A DNA stretch of 64,000 bases. Origin: Rhizobium sp. C4 (lineage in GTDB: Bacteria > Pseudomonadota > Alphaproteobacteria > Rhizobiales > Rhizobiaceae). Every line of letters starts with the position of its first letter. Within the stretch, counting starts at the first letter, position 1. The position numbers were made by a program, and so were the translations under genes. Location: assembly GCF_021026315.1 (NCBI RefSeq), contig NZ_JAJNCX010000010.1:62001-126000 (forward strand), read 5' to 3'. Below, piece by piece: positions 10,246-20,686 of this stretch. A model generated the notes under the pieces. It was given only the letters and a program-made list of their open reading frames with translations, was not told the origin of the DNA and searched no databases.

Positions 10246-12862
10246 TGACGATCCTTTGCGGTACGACGACGATCTTCTTAGGCTTTGCGCCAGCCAGAGC
10301 GCTGGTCACGAAATCGAGTCCCAGCACGGCGGCTTCGACGTCACTCTGAGACGCGTCGCGCGCGATTGTCAATTCGCCACGCTTCTTGCCATTGACCTGA
10401 ACCGGCAGCGTGACGGTGTTTTCGACGACGAGGCTTTCCAGATAGGTCGGCCACGCGGCGTCGGAAACGAGACCCGTGCAGCCAATCTCCTTCCAGCATT
10501 CTTCGGCCAGATGCGGCATGATCGGGGCGAAGAGCTGGATGAGGATTTGCGTGGCTTCCCGCAGGGCTGATGCATAGGCGTCATCGACCTTTTCGTTGGC
10601 GGCCTTGGTCAGCGGTGCTGCAAGGGCGTTCACGAGCTCATAGATGCGCGCCACGGCCTTGTTGAAGCCGAGACGGTCAAAGTCATTGGCGACGGCCAGG
10701 AGCGTCTTGTGCGCGGCCTGTGAGACCGGCAAAGCATCGCCGGTCTCTGCCGGGGCCGGTTTCACGTTGCTCAGCGTCGGCGCTGCTTCGGAAACCAGAC
10801 GCCAGATGCGCTGCACGAAGCGATGGGCGGCTTCAACGCCGGCTTCCGTCCAGATCACGTCGCGTTCCGGCGGCGAGTCCGACAGCATGAAGAAGCGGGC
10901 CGTGTCAGCGCCATAGGAGGCGATGATATCGTCCGGATCGACAACATTCTTCTTCGACTTCGACATCTTTTCGATCGAGCCGATGGTCACTTCTTCACCG
11001 GACTCCAGATGGAAGGCGCGGCGGATACCGTCCGATTCTTCAAGACGGATTTCCGAAGGCTGGACCCAGGTTCCACTGCTGCCCTCACCGATCTTGTAGG
11101 TTTCGTGCACGACCATGCCCTGCGTGAAGAGGCCCTTGAAGGGCTCCTTCAGGTTCACATGGCCGGTTTCGCGCATGGCGCGGGTGAAGAAGCGCGAATA
11201 GAGCAGATGCAGGATCGCATGCTCGATGCCGCCGATATACTGGTCAACCGGCAGCCAGGCGTCAGCCGTTTCGGTGATGACCGGCTCGTCAGCGCGCGGC
11301 GCCGTAAAGCGGGCGAAATACCAGGACGAATCGACGAACGTGTCCATCGTGTCCGTCTCGCGACGGGCATCCTTGCCGCAATGCGGGCATTTCACGTTGC
11401 GCCAGGTCGGGTGACGGTCGAGCGGGTTGCCCGGCTTGTCGAAATTGATGTCGTCGGGCAGCTGAACCGGCAGGTCCTTTTTCGGAACCGGCACGACGCC
11501 GCAATCATCGCAATGGATGACCGGGATCGGGCAGCCCCAATAACGCTGGCGGGAAATGCCCCAGTCGCGCAGGCGGAAATTGACCTTGCGCTCGGCCTGC
11601 GGCTTGCCGCCGAGCAGCGTCGCGCTCAGACGGTCGGCGACTTCCTGGTAGGCGTCCGTGGTGGACTTGCCGTCGAGGAAGCGCGAATTGATCATCACGC
11701 CGTCGCCATCGTAAGCGGTGTCGCCCACGGTGAAGGTGCTAGCATCTCCGCCTTCAGGCATGACGACCGGCACGACCGGCAGATCATATTTGCGGGCGAA
11801 ATCCAGGTCGCGCTGGTCGCCGGCGGGGCAGCCGAAGATGGCGCCCGTGCCATAGTCCATCAGGACGAAATTGGCGACATAGACCGGCAGTTCCCACGAA
11901 GGATCGAAGGGATGACGGACCTTGACGCCCGTATCCATGCCCTTCTTTTCAGCCGTTTCCAGCGCCGCCAGAGACGTGCCGGCGCGGCGGCATTCCTCGG
12001 CAAAGGCTTCGACAGCCGGATTGCTCGCGGCAACATATTTGGCCAGCGGATGGTCGGCAGCGATCGCCAGGAAGGAGGCGCCGAACAGCGTGTCCGGGCG
12101 CGTCGTGTAGACGGTGACGTCGCGGAACTCTTCCGGCAGTTCGTTGCCGACGGTTTCCCAGCGCAGCGTCAGGCCTTCGGAACGGCCGATCCAGTTCTTC
12201 TGCATCAGCCGGACCTTTTCCGGCCACTGGTCGAGATCGTCCAGCGAATCCAGCAGATCCTGCGAGAAATCCGTGATCTTGAAGAACCATTGCGTCAGCT
12301 CGCGCTGTTCCACCAGCGCGCCGGAGCGCCAGCCGCGGCCGTCAATCACCTGCTCGTTGGCAAGCACGGTCTGGTCGACCGGGTCCCAGTTGACCTTCGA
12401 CTGCTTGCGATAGACGAGGCCCTTTTCGAGGAAGTCGAGGAAGAGGCTCTGCTGGCGCTGGTAATATTCCACGTCGCAGGTTGCGAATTCACGCGACCAG
12501 TCAAGCGACAGGCCCATGGATTTCAGCTGGCCGCGCATGGTGGCGATATTGGCGTAGGTCCATTCCTTGGGATGGATCTTGTTCTGCATAGCGGCGTTTT
12601 CCGCCGGCATGCCGAAGGCGTCCCAGCCCATCGGGTGCAGAACGTTATAGCCGCGGGCCCGCTTGTAGCGCGCGACGACGTCGCCCATGGCGTAGTTGCG
12701 CACATGGCCCATATGGATGCGTCCCGACGGATAGGGGAACATCTCAAGGACGTAATATTTGTCGCGCGGATCGTCGTTGTCGGTCTTGAAGATCTCGAGG
12801 GCGTTCCATTCCGCCTGCCAGCGGGGTTCAGCGTCGCGCGGGTTATAGCGTTCTGTGGCCAT
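10232..12862 (-). CDS. leuS: Leucyl-tRNA synthetase
   Basis: LeuS charges tRNA-Leu. The 876-residue class I synthetase shows the HIGH-type motif HMGH near residue 50 in [14 protein letters not shown], the connective-peptide 1 editing domain in the middle with TTRPDTLFG, the KMSKS motif at about residue 633, and a C-terminal anticodon-binding domain. Length is typical of the bacterial enzyme. It is the first gene of the leuS-lptE-holA operon and is divergent from the YggS-type gene, with a 189-bp shared promoter gap. Confidence 0.98.
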   Translation of the reverse strand: MATERYNPRDAEPRWQAEWNALEIFKTDNDDPRDKYYVLEMFPYPSGRIHMGHVRNYAMGDVVARYKRARGYNVLHPMGWDAFGMPAENAAMQNKIHPKEWTYANIATMRGQLKSMGLSLDWSREFATCDVEYYQRQQSLFLDFLEKGLVYRKQSKVNWDPVDQTVLANEQVIDGRGWRSGALVEQRELTQWFFKITDFSQDLLDSLDDLDQWPEKVRLMQKNWIGRSEGLTLRWETVGNELPEEFRDVTVYTTRPDTLFGASFLAIAADHPLAKYVAASNPAVEAFAEECRRAGTSLAALETAEKKGMDTGVKVRHPFDPSWELPVYVANFVLMDYGTGAIFGCPAGDQRDLDFARKYDLPVVPVVMPEGGDASTFTVGDTAYDGDGVMINSRFLDGKSTTDAYQEVADRLSATLLGGKPQAERKVNFRLRDWGISRQRYWGCPIPVIHCDDCGVVPVPKKDLPVQLPDDINFDKPGNPLDRHPTWRNVKCPHCGKDARRETDTMDTFVDSSWYFARFTAPRADEPVITETADAWLPVDQYIGGIEHAILHLLYSRFFTRAMRETGHVNLKEPFKGLFTQGMVVHETYKIGEGSSGTWVQPSEIRLEESDGIRRAFHLESGEEVTIGSIEKMSKSKKNVVDPDDIIASYGADTARFFMLSDSPPERDVIWTEAGVEAAHRFVQRIWRLVSEAAPTLSNVKPAPAETGDALPVSQAAHKTLLAVANDFDRLGFNKAVARIYELVNALAAPLTKAANEKVDDAYASALREATQILIQLFAPIMPHLAEECWKEIGCTGLVSDAAWPTYLESLVVENTVTLPVQVNGKKRGELTIARDASQSDVEAAVLGLDFVTSALAGAKPKKIVVVPQRIVNVVV

Positions 12863-13051
12863 GATTCGACTGTTCCGGATAGATCAAGAATTTGGGGGCG
12901 ACCTTCATCACGAAATGCCGGAAGCGTCAAGTTTTTCGGGCATTTCGCTAAGGTCAGCGGTGATGGCGCGGCAAAAATGAGAACCATTCAGGTTCCAAAT
13001 TTGCGTCAGGCAGCATAAATGGGTGTTAAGGCATGCAAAGGGAATAGCACG

Positions 13052-13729
13052 ATGGAACTTCAGGACAGGCTGAACGCGGTGAAGGCCGAGATTGCGCGGG
13101 CGGAAAAGGCTGCAGGCCGGGCTGCGGGCGCCGCGTCTCTCGTTGCGGTGTCGAAGACATTCGAGGCGGACGAGATCCGCCCTGCCCTTGAAGCAGGTCA
13201 GCGCGTGTTCGGCGAGAACAAGGTTCAGGAGGCCAAGGCGAAATGGCCGGGTCTGTGCGAGGCCTTTACGGGTATCGAACTGCATCTGATCGGGCCATTG
13301 CAGTCCAACAAGGCTGGAGAAGCGGTCGCTCTGTTCGACGTGATCGAGACCATCGATCGCGAGAAGATTGCGCGGGCGATTGCTGACGAGATGGCGAAGC
13401 AGGGCCGCCGGCCGCAGCTCTATGTTCAGGTCAACACCGGGCTTGAGCCGCAGAAGGCCGGCATTGCGCCGGACGATACGGTCGATTTCGTCAATCTCTG
13501 CCGGGACGAACTGTCGCTGCCGGTCGTCGGCCTCATGTGCATTCCGCCGGCCGAGGAAAATCCGGGGCCGCATTTTGCGCTGCTGGCGAAACTGGCCGGC
13601 AAATGCGGGCTCACGAAGCTCTCCATGGGCATGTCGTCGGACTACCAGACCGCGATCGAATTCGGCGCCACCAGCGTTCGCGTCGGCTCGGCCATCTTCG
13701 GCAATCGGGCCTATCTGCAGCACGCATAG
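13052..13729 (+). CDS. YggS family pyridoxal-phosphate homeostasis protein
   Basis: This is a single-domain PLP protein related to the alanine-racemase N-terminal barrel (YggS/PipY/PROSC). Members buffer PLP and affect amino-acid and keto-acid balance but have no confirmed catalytic reaction. The 225-residue product has the PLP lysine in LVAVSKTF (about residue 36), the FGENKVQEA block, HLIGPLQSNK, and SMGMSSDYQTAIEFG near the C-terminus. ATG 13052 follows AAGGGAATAG and is preferred over an in-frame ATG at 13019 because the shorter form fits the family length. Confidence 0.9.
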   Translation: MELQDRLNAVKAEIARAEKAAGRAAGAASLVAVSKTFEADEIRPALEAGQRVFGENKVQEAKAKWPGLCEAFTGIELHLIGPLQSNKAGEAVALFDVIETIDREKIARAIADEMAKQGRRPQLYVQVNTGLEPQKAGIAPDDTVDFVNLCRDELSLPVVGLMCIPPAEENPGPHFALLAKLAGKCGLTKLSMGMSSDYQTAIEFGATSVRVGSAIFGNRAYLQHA

Positions 13730-13832
13730 CACCCGGCGCATGCATTGGCCTTTTGTCGGGGTTCTTAGACGCATTGGTGTCCGCTAAACTTCCCCTCCTG
13801 TAGCGCGACTGGGACCGCGCCGGGAGGAACAC

Positions 13833-15746
13833 ATGCGTCAGGGATATGATGCCGCCTATGCGGCTTGGAAAACCGATCCGGAAGCTTTCTGGATGCGGCA
13901 GGCGGAAGCGATCGACTGGTTTGAAAAGCCGACTACGGCTTTCGATGGGTCAGCCGGCGTTTACGGACGCTGGTTTCCGGATGGGGTGACCAATACCTGC
14001 TACAATGCGCTCGACCGTCATGTTCAGGCCGGGCTTGGCGACCGGAATGCCTTTGTCATCGAAAGCCCGATCACAGGACGGTCCTCGGCGATTACCTATT
14101 CGGAAGCACTTGCCGAGGTGAAGGCGATTGCGCTTTCCATGCGCTCGCTTGGCGTCGAAAAGGGTGATCGTGTCATCATCTACATGCCGATGATCCTTCA
14201 GGCGGTGCTTGCCATGCTCGCCTGCGCACGGCTTGGCGCGGTGCATTCCGTTGTCTTCGGCGGCTTTGCCGGGCCGGAGCTTGCCACCCGCATCGATGAC
14301 AGCAAGGCCAAGCTCATCATTTCGGCGAGCTGCGGCCTTGAGCCAGGCCGTGTCGTTCCCTACAAGCCGATGCTGGATGAGGCGATTGAACTCGCCAGCC
14401 ACAAGCCCGCAGCCTGCCTGCTCTACCAGCGGCCGGAACTCACCGCGCCGCTGACGGGGGGGATGGATCACGATTTTGAGGTGCTGGTGGCGAGACATCG
14501 CGGTGGAGACATCGAATGTGTCCCGGTCGCCGCGACCGATCCGCTTTATGTGCTCTACACATCCGGCACGACGGGCCAGCCCAAGGGTGTGGTGCGAGAC
14601 AATGGCGGCCACCTCGTCGCGCTCCATTGGACCATGCGCAATTTCTACGGTGTGAAACCGGGCGAGACCTTCTGGGCGGCCTCGGATATCGGCTGGGTCG
14701 TCGGCCATTCCTACATCGTCTATGGACCGCTGATCTCGGGCAACACGTCCGTTCTGTTCGAGGGCAAGCCGATCGGGACGCCGGATGCCGGGACGTTCTG
14801 GCGCGTCATCCAGAAACATTCCGTCGTCTCGTTCTTCACGGCGCCCACGGCGTTTCGCGCCATCCGCAAGGAAGACCCGACAGGCGCCTTCCTCAATGAT
14901 ATTCCGATGCCGTCCCTGCGCACCCTGTTTCTGGCCGGCGAACGCGCCGACCCGGACACGATCAAATGGGCGGAGCAGCATCTGAAAATCCCCGTCGTCG
15001 ACCACTGGTGGCAGACGGAAACGGGATGGGTGATTGCGGGCAATCCAGCCGGCCTTGGGCTCCTGCCGATCAAATACGGTTCGCCGACCGTCCCGATGCC
15101 GGGCTATGACGTGCAGGTTCTCGACGATGCGGGCCATGCGGTGCCGGCCGGCACGCTGGGCAATGTCGTCGTGAAACTCCCCCTGCCCCCTGGCAGCCTG
15201 CCGACGCTCTGGAACGCAGACGAGCGGTTCAAGAAGGCCTATCTCGAAGAGTTTCCGGGCTATTACAAGACGGCGGATGCCGGCTATATCGATGAGGATG
15301 GCTATCTCTTCATCATGGCGCGTACCGATGACATCATCAATTGCGCCGGCCATCGCCTGTCGACCGGGGCGATGGAGGAAGTCTGCGCCAGCCATCCGGA
15401 TGTGGCCGAAGCCGCCGTCATTGGCGTTCAGGATGACATCAAGGGTCAGGTGCCCTGCGGCTTCCTGGTGCTGAACAGCGGGGTGACGAAACCTGAGCGC
15501 ACGATCGAGAAGGAAGTGATCGAGCTCGTTCGCCACCACATCGGCCCGGTCGCCGCCTTCAAGCTGGCGACCTGCGTGAAGCGGCTGCCGAAGACGCGTT
15601 CCGGCAAGGTGCTGCGCGGCACGATGCAGAAGATCGCCGACGGCGAGACCTGGAAGATGCCGGCGACCATCGAGGACCCGGCGGTGCTCGGCGAAATCGA
15701 GGCCGCCCTGAAGGCGCATGGCTTGCCGCATCCACATGTCCTGTAA
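13833..15746 (+). CDS. prpE: Propionyl-CoA synthetase
   Basis: PrpE makes propionyl-CoA from propionate, CoA and ATP through an acyl-adenylate. The 637-residue ANL-family enzyme has the adenylation P-loop YTSGTTGQPKG near residue 243, WWQTETG, and the C-terminal catalytic lysine in TRSGKVLRG near residue 590, which is the usual site of reversible acetylation. Similarity to the neighbouring Acs is clear, but the N-terminus (AYAAWKTDPEAFW) and the divergent acyl-pocket region match PrpE. No methylcitrate genes are nearby, so the product may feed a methylmalonyl-CoA route encoded elsewhere. Confidence 0.9.
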   Translation: MRQGYDAAYAAWKTDPEAFWMRQAEAIDWFEKPTTAFDGSAGVYGRWFPDGVTNTCYNALDRHVQAGLGDRNAFVIESPITGRSSAITYSEALAEVKAIALSMRSLGVEKGDRVIIYMPMILQAVLAMLACARLGAVHSVVFGGFAGPELATRIDDSKAKLIISASCGLEPGRVVPYKPMLDEAIELASHKPAACLLYQRPELTAPLTGGMDHDFEVLVARHRGGDIECVPVAATDPLYVLYTSGTTGQPKGVVRDNGGHLVALHWTMRNFYGVKPGETFWAASDIGWVVGHSYIVYGPLISGNTSVLFEGKPIGTPDAGTFWRVIQKHSVVSFFTAPTAFRAIRKEDPTGAFLNDIPMPSLRTLFLAGERADPDTIKWAEQHLKIPVVDHWWQTETGWVIAGNPAGLGLLPIKYGSPTVPMPGYDVQVLDDAGHAVPAGTLGNVVVKLPLPPGSLPTLWNADERFKKAYLEEFPGYYKTADAGYIDEDGYLFIMARTDDIINCAGHRLSTGAMEEVCASHPDVAEAAVIGVQDDIKGQVPCGFLVLNSGVTKPERTIEKEVIELVRHHIGPVAAFKLATCVKRLPKTRSGKVLRGTMQKIADGETWKMPATIEDPAVLGEIEAALKAHGLPHPHVL

Positions 15747-15762
15747 GGTGCGGCGCACCTTC

Positions 15763-15778
15763 GGTTTCACGTGAATCA
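15763..15778. other. parS-like site between prpE and trcR
   Basis: GGTTTCACGTGAATCA matches the parS consensus at 14 of 16 positions and lies in the short convergent gap after prpE. With the sites at 6.2, 25.8 and 49.9 kb it suggests a dispersed origin-proximal parS cluster. Confidence 0.6.
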
Positions 15779-15797
15779 GGCATTCCAAGGCAATAAA

Positions 15798-15827
15798 AAA
15801 CCCGGCTCGATGGCCGGGTTTCTTTTT
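15798..15827. terminator. Bidirectional terminator between prpE and trcR
   Basis: AAACCCGGC and GCCGGGTTT form a strong short hairpin, with an A-run before and a T-run after, so it can end both the plus-strand prpE and the minus-strand trcR transcripts. Confidence 0.85.
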
Positions 15828-15845
15828 TGAGCGATACCAATCGGC

Positions 15846-16547
15846 TCAGAAATTGTCTTCGTCTTCGTCGTCGTTGCGGGTCGACTTGAGCGACTTGAGC
15901 TTGGCGAAAACGGCATCTGCATCGAGCGACTTTTCTTCCGGCGCATCGTCGCCGTAAGGATAGCGTTCGGTTTCGCGCGCCGGCTGCAGCGTCGCGCCGA
16001 GTTCTTCAGCGGTCGGCAGCGGACGGCCCTTGGCGGCCTTTTCGACTTCGAGGTCGAGATCGATCTGCGAGCAGAGGCCGAGCGTGACGGGGTCCATGGC
16101 GGCAAGGTTTGCCGAATTCCAGTGGGTGCGCTCGCGGATCTGCTGGATGGTCGACTTCGTCGTGCCGACCAGGCGCGAAATCTGTGCGTCCTTCAGTTCC
16201 GGATGGTTGCGAACGAGCCAGAGAATGGCGTTCGGACGGTCCTGACGCTTGGAGACCGGCGTGTAACGCGGACCCTTGCGCTTGGATTCCGGCACGCGGA
16301 CCTTGGGGTCGGAAAGCTTCAGCTTGTGGGCCGGGTTGCCTTCAGCGCGGGCGATTTCCTCGCGCGAAAGCTGGCCGGTGGAAATAGGATCGAGGCCCTT
16401 GATGCCCTGCGCGCTCTCGCCGTCTGCAATTGCTTTGACTTCCAGCGGATGCAGCTTGCAGAACTGTGCAATCTGCTCGAATGACAGGGCAGTATTGTCG
16501 ACAAGCCAGACGGCGGTCGCCTTGGGCATCAGCAATTGTTGGGCCAT
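15846..16547 (-). CDS. trcR: TrcR-type cell-cycle transcriptional regulator (DUF1013)
   Basis: The 233-residue protein matches the DUF1013 family, whose Caulobacter member TrcR is a conserved alphaproteobacterial cell-cycle transcription regulator. Features are the N-terminal MPKATAVWLVDNTALSFEQIAQFC block, a predicted helix-turn-helix region in DAQISRLVGTTKSTIQQIRERTHWN (about residues 118-145), and an acidic low-complexity tail (DDEDED). ATG 16547 has AAGGA eight bases upstream. It is divergent from acs across a 314-bp gap. The family identification is firm; the regulon here is unknown. Confidence 0.87.
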   Translation of the reverse strand: MAQQLLMPKATAVWLVDNTALSFEQIAQFCKLHPLEVKAIADGESAQGIKGLDPISTGQLSREEIARAEGNPAHKLKLSDPKVRVPESKRKGPRYTPVSKRQDRPNAILWLVRNHPELKDAQISRLVGTTKSTIQQIRERTHWNSANLAAMDPVTLGLCSQIDLDLEVEKAAKGRPLPTAEELGATLQPARETERYPYGDDAPEEKSLDADAVFAKLKSLKSTRNDDEDEDNF

Positions 16548-16861
16548 GCATAGAGTCCTTCAGTCGTCCGCGCCGGTGTCGCGGGCCGTGGTAGTACCAC
16601 TCTTGATTTCCGGGATATGGAAGTTCCTATAGCCGTTTTGACGCAGAATTGCAATTCGGGTTGCGACAAATGACCAAAGTCGCATTGATAGCTTGTTTTT
16701 AGATGATAAAACTTGAATTCAAGCGGGTCGGAGGTTGCCCGTCGCTGAAAGGGGGGCTTACTTAAGTCTCGGGTTCAGCAAGAGGATTCGCGTGATGCCC
16801 CTCAAGCCAGTCGGGAGACGGCGGGGCTTTCACGTTTGCGAGGAGTTTCGGAGGAGCGTTC
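16548..16861. promoter_or_regulatory. Divergent trcR/acs control region with two palindromes
   Basis: This 314-bp gap separates trcR (minus) and acs (plus) and must carry both promoters. Two perfect 12-nt palindromes are visible: GAATTGCAATTC (16646-16657) and CTTGAATTCAAG (16712-16723). Between them lies an AT-rich stretch (TTGTTTTTAGATGATAAAAC). The acs start is preceded by GGAGGAG-type Shine-Dalgarno sequence. Which protein binds the palindromes cannot be told from sequence. Confidence 0.5.
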
Positions 16862-18814
16862 ATGTCAGGCACGACCTATCCCGTATTGAAGACCGCGAAA
16901 TCGCGGACACTGATCGACAATGACAAATACCTGAAGTGGTACAAGGAAAGCTCCGACAATCCGGAGAGGTTCTGGGCCAAGCACGGGACCCGCATCGACT
17001 GGTTCAAGCCGTTCACCAAGGTCAAGAACACGTCCTTTACCGGCAAGGTCTCGATCAAGTGGTTCGAGGACGGGATCACCAACGTCGCCTATAACTGCAT
17101 CGACCGCCATCTGGTGTCGCGCGGGGATCAGGTCGCCATCATCTGGGAAGGCGACAACCCGTATGACGACAAGAAGATCACCTATCGCGAACTTTACGAC
17201 CAGGTCTGCCGGCTCGCCAATGTGCTGAAGTCGAACGGCGTCAAGAAGGGCGACCGCGTCACCATCTACATGCCGATGATCCCGGAAGCGGCCTATGCGA
17301 TGCTCGCCTGCGCCCGCATCGGGGCCATTCACTCCATCGTCTTCGGCGGCTTCTCGCCGGACGCGCTGGCCGGCCGCATCATCGACTGCCAGTCGAATTT
17401 CGTCATCACGGCGGACGAGGGCCTGCGTGGCGGCAAGACGGTGCCGCTGAAGCACAATACCGACCTTGCCATCGAAATTGCCTCGCGTTCGGGCGTCGAG
17501 GTGGACAAGGTTCTCGTCGTTCGCCGCACCGGCGGAAAGACCGAATGGTTCGAGACGCGCGATATCTGGTACCACGAGGCGACGAAGGCCGCGAAGCCGG
17601 ACTGCCCGCCGGCCAAGATGAAGGCGGAAGACCCGCTCTTCATCCTCTACACCTCCGGCTCGACCGGCAAGCCGAAGGGCGTGCTGCACACGACGGGCGG
17701 CTATCTCGTCTACGCCTCGATGACGCATCAATATGTCTTCGACTACCAGGAAGGCGACATCTACTGGTGCACGGCTGATGTGGGCTGGGTCACGGGCCAT
17801 TCCTACATCGTCTACGGGCCGCTGGCGAACGGTGCGACGACGCTGATGTTCGAAGGCGTGCCGAACTATCCGGATGCCGGCCGCTTCTGGGATGTGGTCG
17901 ACAAGCACAAGGTCAACATTTTCTACACGGCGCCGACCGCCATCCGCGCGCTGATGGGCGCGGGCGACCAGTTCGTGAAACGCGCGTCGCGGGCAAGCCT
18001 GCGCACGATGGGTTCGGTCGGCGAGCCGATCAACCCGGAAGCCTGGGAATGGTATTACAACGTGGTCGGCGACAAGCGCTGCCCGATCGTTGATACCTGG
18101 TGGCAGACGGAAACCGGTGGCGTCATGATCACGCCGCTGCCGGGCGCCACGGACCTGAAGCCGGGTTCTGCGACGCGGCCCTTCTTTGGCGTCAAGCCGC
18201 AGCTGGTCGATTCGGAAGGCAAGGTTCTGGACGGTGCGACCGACGGCAATCTCTGCATCACCGATTCCTGGCCGGGTCAGGCCCGCACGGTTTATGGCGA
18301 CCACGAGCGTTTCATCCAGACCTATTTCTCGACCTACAAGGGCAAGTATTTCACCGGCGACGGCTGCCGCCGCGATGAGGACGGCTACTACTGGATCACC
18401 GGCCGCGTCGATGATGTGATCAACGTGTCGGGCCATCGCATGGGGACGGCAGAGGTCGAATCGGCGCTCGTTTCCCATGACGCCGTGTCGGAAGCCGCCG
18501 TGGTGGGCTATCCGCACGATCTCAAGGGTCAGGGCATCTATTGCTATGTGACGCTGATGACCGGCCACGAGGGCAGCGAGCAGCTGCGCAAGGATCTCGT
18601 CGCCCATGTCCGCAAGGAGATCGGTCCGATCGCCTCGCCGGACAAGATCCAGTTCGCGCCGGGCCTGCCGAAGACCCGCTCGGGCAAGATAATGCGCCGC
18701 ATTCTGCGCAAGATCGCCGAGGATGATTTCGGTTCGCTGGGCGACACGTCGACGCTTGCCGATCCGACCGTGGTCGAAGACCTGATCGAGAACCGGCAGA
18801 ACCGCAAGGGCTGA
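16862..18814 (+). CDS. acs: Acetyl-CoA synthetase
   Basis: Acs activates acetate to acetyl-CoA through acetyl-AMP, the high-affinity acetate-scavenging route. The 650-residue protein has the ANL P-loop [12 protein letters not shown] at about residue 263, WWQTETGG, the hinge region and the C-terminal catalytic lysine in TRSGKIMRR (about residue 607), normally controlled by acetylation. The spacing and length are typical. It ends in its own terminator. It lies near prpE, separated by trcR, so two short-chain acyl-CoA synthetases flank a cell-cycle regulator. Confidence 0.97.
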   Translation: MSGTTYPVLKTAKSRTLIDNDKYLKWYKESSDNPERFWAKHGTRIDWFKPFTKVKNTSFTGKVSIKWFEDGITNVAYNCIDRHLVSRGDQVAIIWEGDNPYDDKKITYRELYDQVCRLANVLKSNGVKKGDRVTIYMPMIPEAAYAMLACARIGAIHSIVFGGFSPDALAGRIIDCQSNFVITADEGLRGGKTVPLKHNTDLAIEIASRSGVEVDKVLVVRRTGGKTEWFETRDIWYHEATKAAKPDCPPAKMKAEDPLFILYTSGSTGKPKGVLHTTGGYLVYASMTHQYVFDYQEGDIYWCTADVGWVTGHSYIVYGPLANGATTLMFEGVPNYPDAGRFWDVVDKHKVNIFYTAPTAIRALMGAGDQFVKRASRASLRTMGSVGEPINPEAWEWYYNVVGDKRCPIVDTWWQTETGGVMITPLPGATDLKPGSATRPFFGVKPQLVDSEGKVLDGATDGNLCITDSWPGQARTVYGDHERFIQTYFSTYKGKYFTGDGCRRDEDGYYWITGRVDDVINVSGHRMGTAEVESALVSHDAVSEAAVVGYPHDLKGQGIYCYVTLMTGHEGSEQLRKDLVAHVRKEIGPIASPDKIQFAPGLPKTRSGKIMRRILRKIAEDDFGSLGDTSTLADPTVVEDLIENRQNRKG

Positions 18815-18838
18815 GTTTTACGCCGCTCGCCAATTGGA

Positions 18839-18864
18839 GACCCGGCCTTGTGCCGGGTCTTTTG
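18839..18864 (+). terminator. Intrinsic terminator after acs
   Basis: GACCCGGC and GCCGGGTC form an 8-bp stem with a CTTGT loop, followed by TTTT, 24 bases after the acs stop. Confidence 0.85.
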
Positions 18865-18873
18865 CGTTCTGTC

Positions 18874-19323
18874 TCACTGACAGAATGGATGATCCTTGCG
18901 GCCACCGTCATAGGGCTGGACGAGGTTTTCGAGGATGAGCGTGCTGGCCGCGTCCTCACCGTCCTGAAGGCCGAGATTGGCAACGATACGGCCGAAATAT
19001 TTGTCGCCACCGATATCGGTCAGGAGGACGTGTTTCTGTCCGGCGACCATGCCCGACAAACGATCGCGGGCGATCTCCGCCCTCGCCCGCTCCGCTTCAC
19101 ATTTCGAATGAATTTCCGGCGCATCGATGCCGCGTAGCCGCACCAGCACATCCACACTCTGCTGCGGCCAGGGATAGGCGCGAACCTCGACCGTATCGCC
19201 ATCCAGCACACGCAGAACATCCGCCGCGATCGGTCCCTTGATCTGCCGCATGGCGGTTTCCATGGACCCTGCCGGCGCGGTCAGGTTCAGGAGAATGGTG
19301 ACTGTGGCAACGACTCGGATCAT
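18874..19323 (-). CDS. Secreted staphylococcal-nuclease-like (thermonuclease family) protein
   Basis: The 149-residue protein starts with a hydrophobic segment (VVATVTILLNLTAPAGS) that looks like a signal peptide and continues with an SNase OB-fold: VLDGDTVEVRA with the metal-binding Asp, the RLRGIDAPEI motif with a catalytic Arg and the Glu, and the later GRIVANL arginine. Members are Ca-dependent periplasmic or secreted nucleases, though activity in small rhizobial homologues is not established. It is transcribed toward acs and lies 53 bases downstream of the DUF1674 gene on the same strand. Confidence 0.82.
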   Translation of the reverse strand: MIRVVATVTILLNLTAPAGSMETAMRQIKGPIAADVLRVLDGDTVEVRAYPWPQQSVDVLVRLRGIDAPEIHSKCEAERARAEIARDRLSGMVAGQKHVLLTDIGGDKYFGRIVANLGLQDGEDAASTLILENLVQPYDGGRKDHPFCQ

Positions 19324-19376
19324 AAGAGGAATATAAACCTATTCTCTGTCATGGAGAATAGGAATAATTACCGATA

Positions 19377-19607
19377 TCAGAAGTCGATGGCGCGGCCCTT
19401 GATTTCCCAATCGCCGAAACGTGCCGGATCGGCACCGCCGCGTCCGCCGATTTCCCTTGCTTGCTCCGTCTGCTGCTCCGCCTGGCGTCGTGCCTCGGCT
19501 TCGGCGAGCGCACGTTTGGCGGCCGCTGACAATTCCTTCTTGGGTTCCGTGGCGGGCTCGGTGTGAGCTTCCGTCCGGGGTTCCATCGGCGCGCTCTGGT
19601 TTGTCAT
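19377..19607 (-). CDS. DUF1674 protein, succinate dehydrogenase assembly factor 4-like
   Basis: The 76-residue protein has a charged, probably disordered N-terminal half ([20 protein letters not shown]) and the conserved C-terminal signature [20 protein letters not shown] that defines DUF1674. The eukaryotic homologue SDHAF4/Sdh8 binds flavinylated SdhA and guards it before complex II assembly, so a similar role is likely here by family. No sdh genes are nearby. It is divergent from htpX across 122 bp. Confidence 0.85.
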   Translation of the reverse strand: MTNQSAPMEPRTEAHTEPATEPKKELSAAAKRALAEAEARRQAEQQTEQAREIGGRGGADPARFGDWEIKGRAIDF

Positions 19608-19729
19608 CGCAGTCTCATCATATTGAACTCAAGGCCTCGAATATCCATCATATAAGGGCATTCGCGCCGCTGCAAAAGGACTTGTGCGGCCAATCGATGC
19701 CGCTTGACGCGCCGTTACGAGGAACGACG

Positions 19730-20686
19730 ATGAATACGATGAGAACTGCCATGCTGCTCGCCTTCATGACCGCCTTGTTCATGGCGGTCGGATTTGCGCT
19801 GGGTGGTAAGACGGGCATGATGATCGCCTTCTTCGTTGCCGCCGCGACAAACCTGTTTTCCTGGTGGAATGCCGATAGCATGGTTCTGCGCATGTATGGG
19901 GCGCAGGAGGTCGATGCACAGAGCGCGCCCGAATATTATGGGCTCGTGCGCGATCTCGCGCAGCGCGCCGGCCTGCCCATGCCGCGCGTCTACATCATCA
20001 ATTCCGAGCAGCCGAATGCCTTTGCGACCGGGCGCAACCCGCAGAACGCTGCCGTGGCGGCCTCTGTCGGCCTTCTCAATGCGCTCAGCCAGGAGGAAGT
20101 CGCCGGCGTAATGGCGCATGAGCTGGCCCATATCGAACATCGCGACACGCTGACCATGACGATTACCGCGACGCTTGCGGGCGCCATTTCCATGCTCGGC
20201 AATTTCGCCTTCTTCTTCGGCGATCGCCGCGAAAACAATGGTTTCGGCATTGTCGGTACGCTGATTGCGATGATCGTTGCGCCCTTTGCCGCCATGCTGG
20301 TGCAGATGGCGATCAGCCGGACGCGCGAATATGAGGCGGATCGGCGCGGGGCTGAAATCTGCGGCCAGCCGTTCTGGCTCGCCTCTGCGCTGCGCAAGAT
20401 CGAGGCCTATGCGCATCAGGTGCCGAATGTTCAGGCCGAACATAATCCGGCGACCGCGCATATGTTCATCATCAATCCGCTCTCCGGCGAGCGCATGGAC
20501 AATCTGTTTTCGACGCATCCGAACACCGACAATCGCGTCGCGGAACTCGAAAAAATGGCCTCCGGCGGCAATTTCGGATCGACGCCGCAGCGTCCGACTG
20601 CTAATCCGACGCGCAATGCGCGATCCGTGCCGAGTGTTTCTTCGGGTGCGGGGCGGTCAAACTCATCCAAAGGACCCTGGTCTTGA
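19730..20686 (+). CDS. htpX: Membrane zinc metalloprotease HtpX
   Basis: HtpX is an inner-membrane M48 protease that removes damaged membrane proteins, often under heat or envelope stress control. The 318-residue product has two N-terminal membrane spans (about residues 5-22 and 28-44), the zinc motif HELAH near residue 130, a second pair of hydrophobic spans (about 145-165 and 178-196) and the third-ligand region EYEADRRG near residue 200. ATG 19730 has AGGAACG just upstream. A Ser/Asn-rich tail follows the catalytic domain. The stop overlaps the rsmB TTG start by three bases. Confidence 0.95.
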   Translation: MNTMRTAMLLAFMTALFMAVGFALGGKTGMMIAFFVAAATNLFSWWNADSMVLRMYGAQEVDAQSAPEYYGLVRDLAQRAGLPMPRVYIINSEQPNAFATGRNPQNAAVAASVGLLNALSQEEVAGVMAHELAHIEHRDTLTMTITATLAGAISMLGNFAFFFGDRRENNGFGIVGTLIAMIVAPFAAMLVQMAISRTREYEADRRGAEICGQPFWLASALRKIEAYAHQVPNVQAEHNPATAHMFIINPLSGERMDNLFSTHPNTDNRVAELEKMASGGNFGSTPQRPTANPTRNARSVPSVSSGAGRSNSSKGPWS

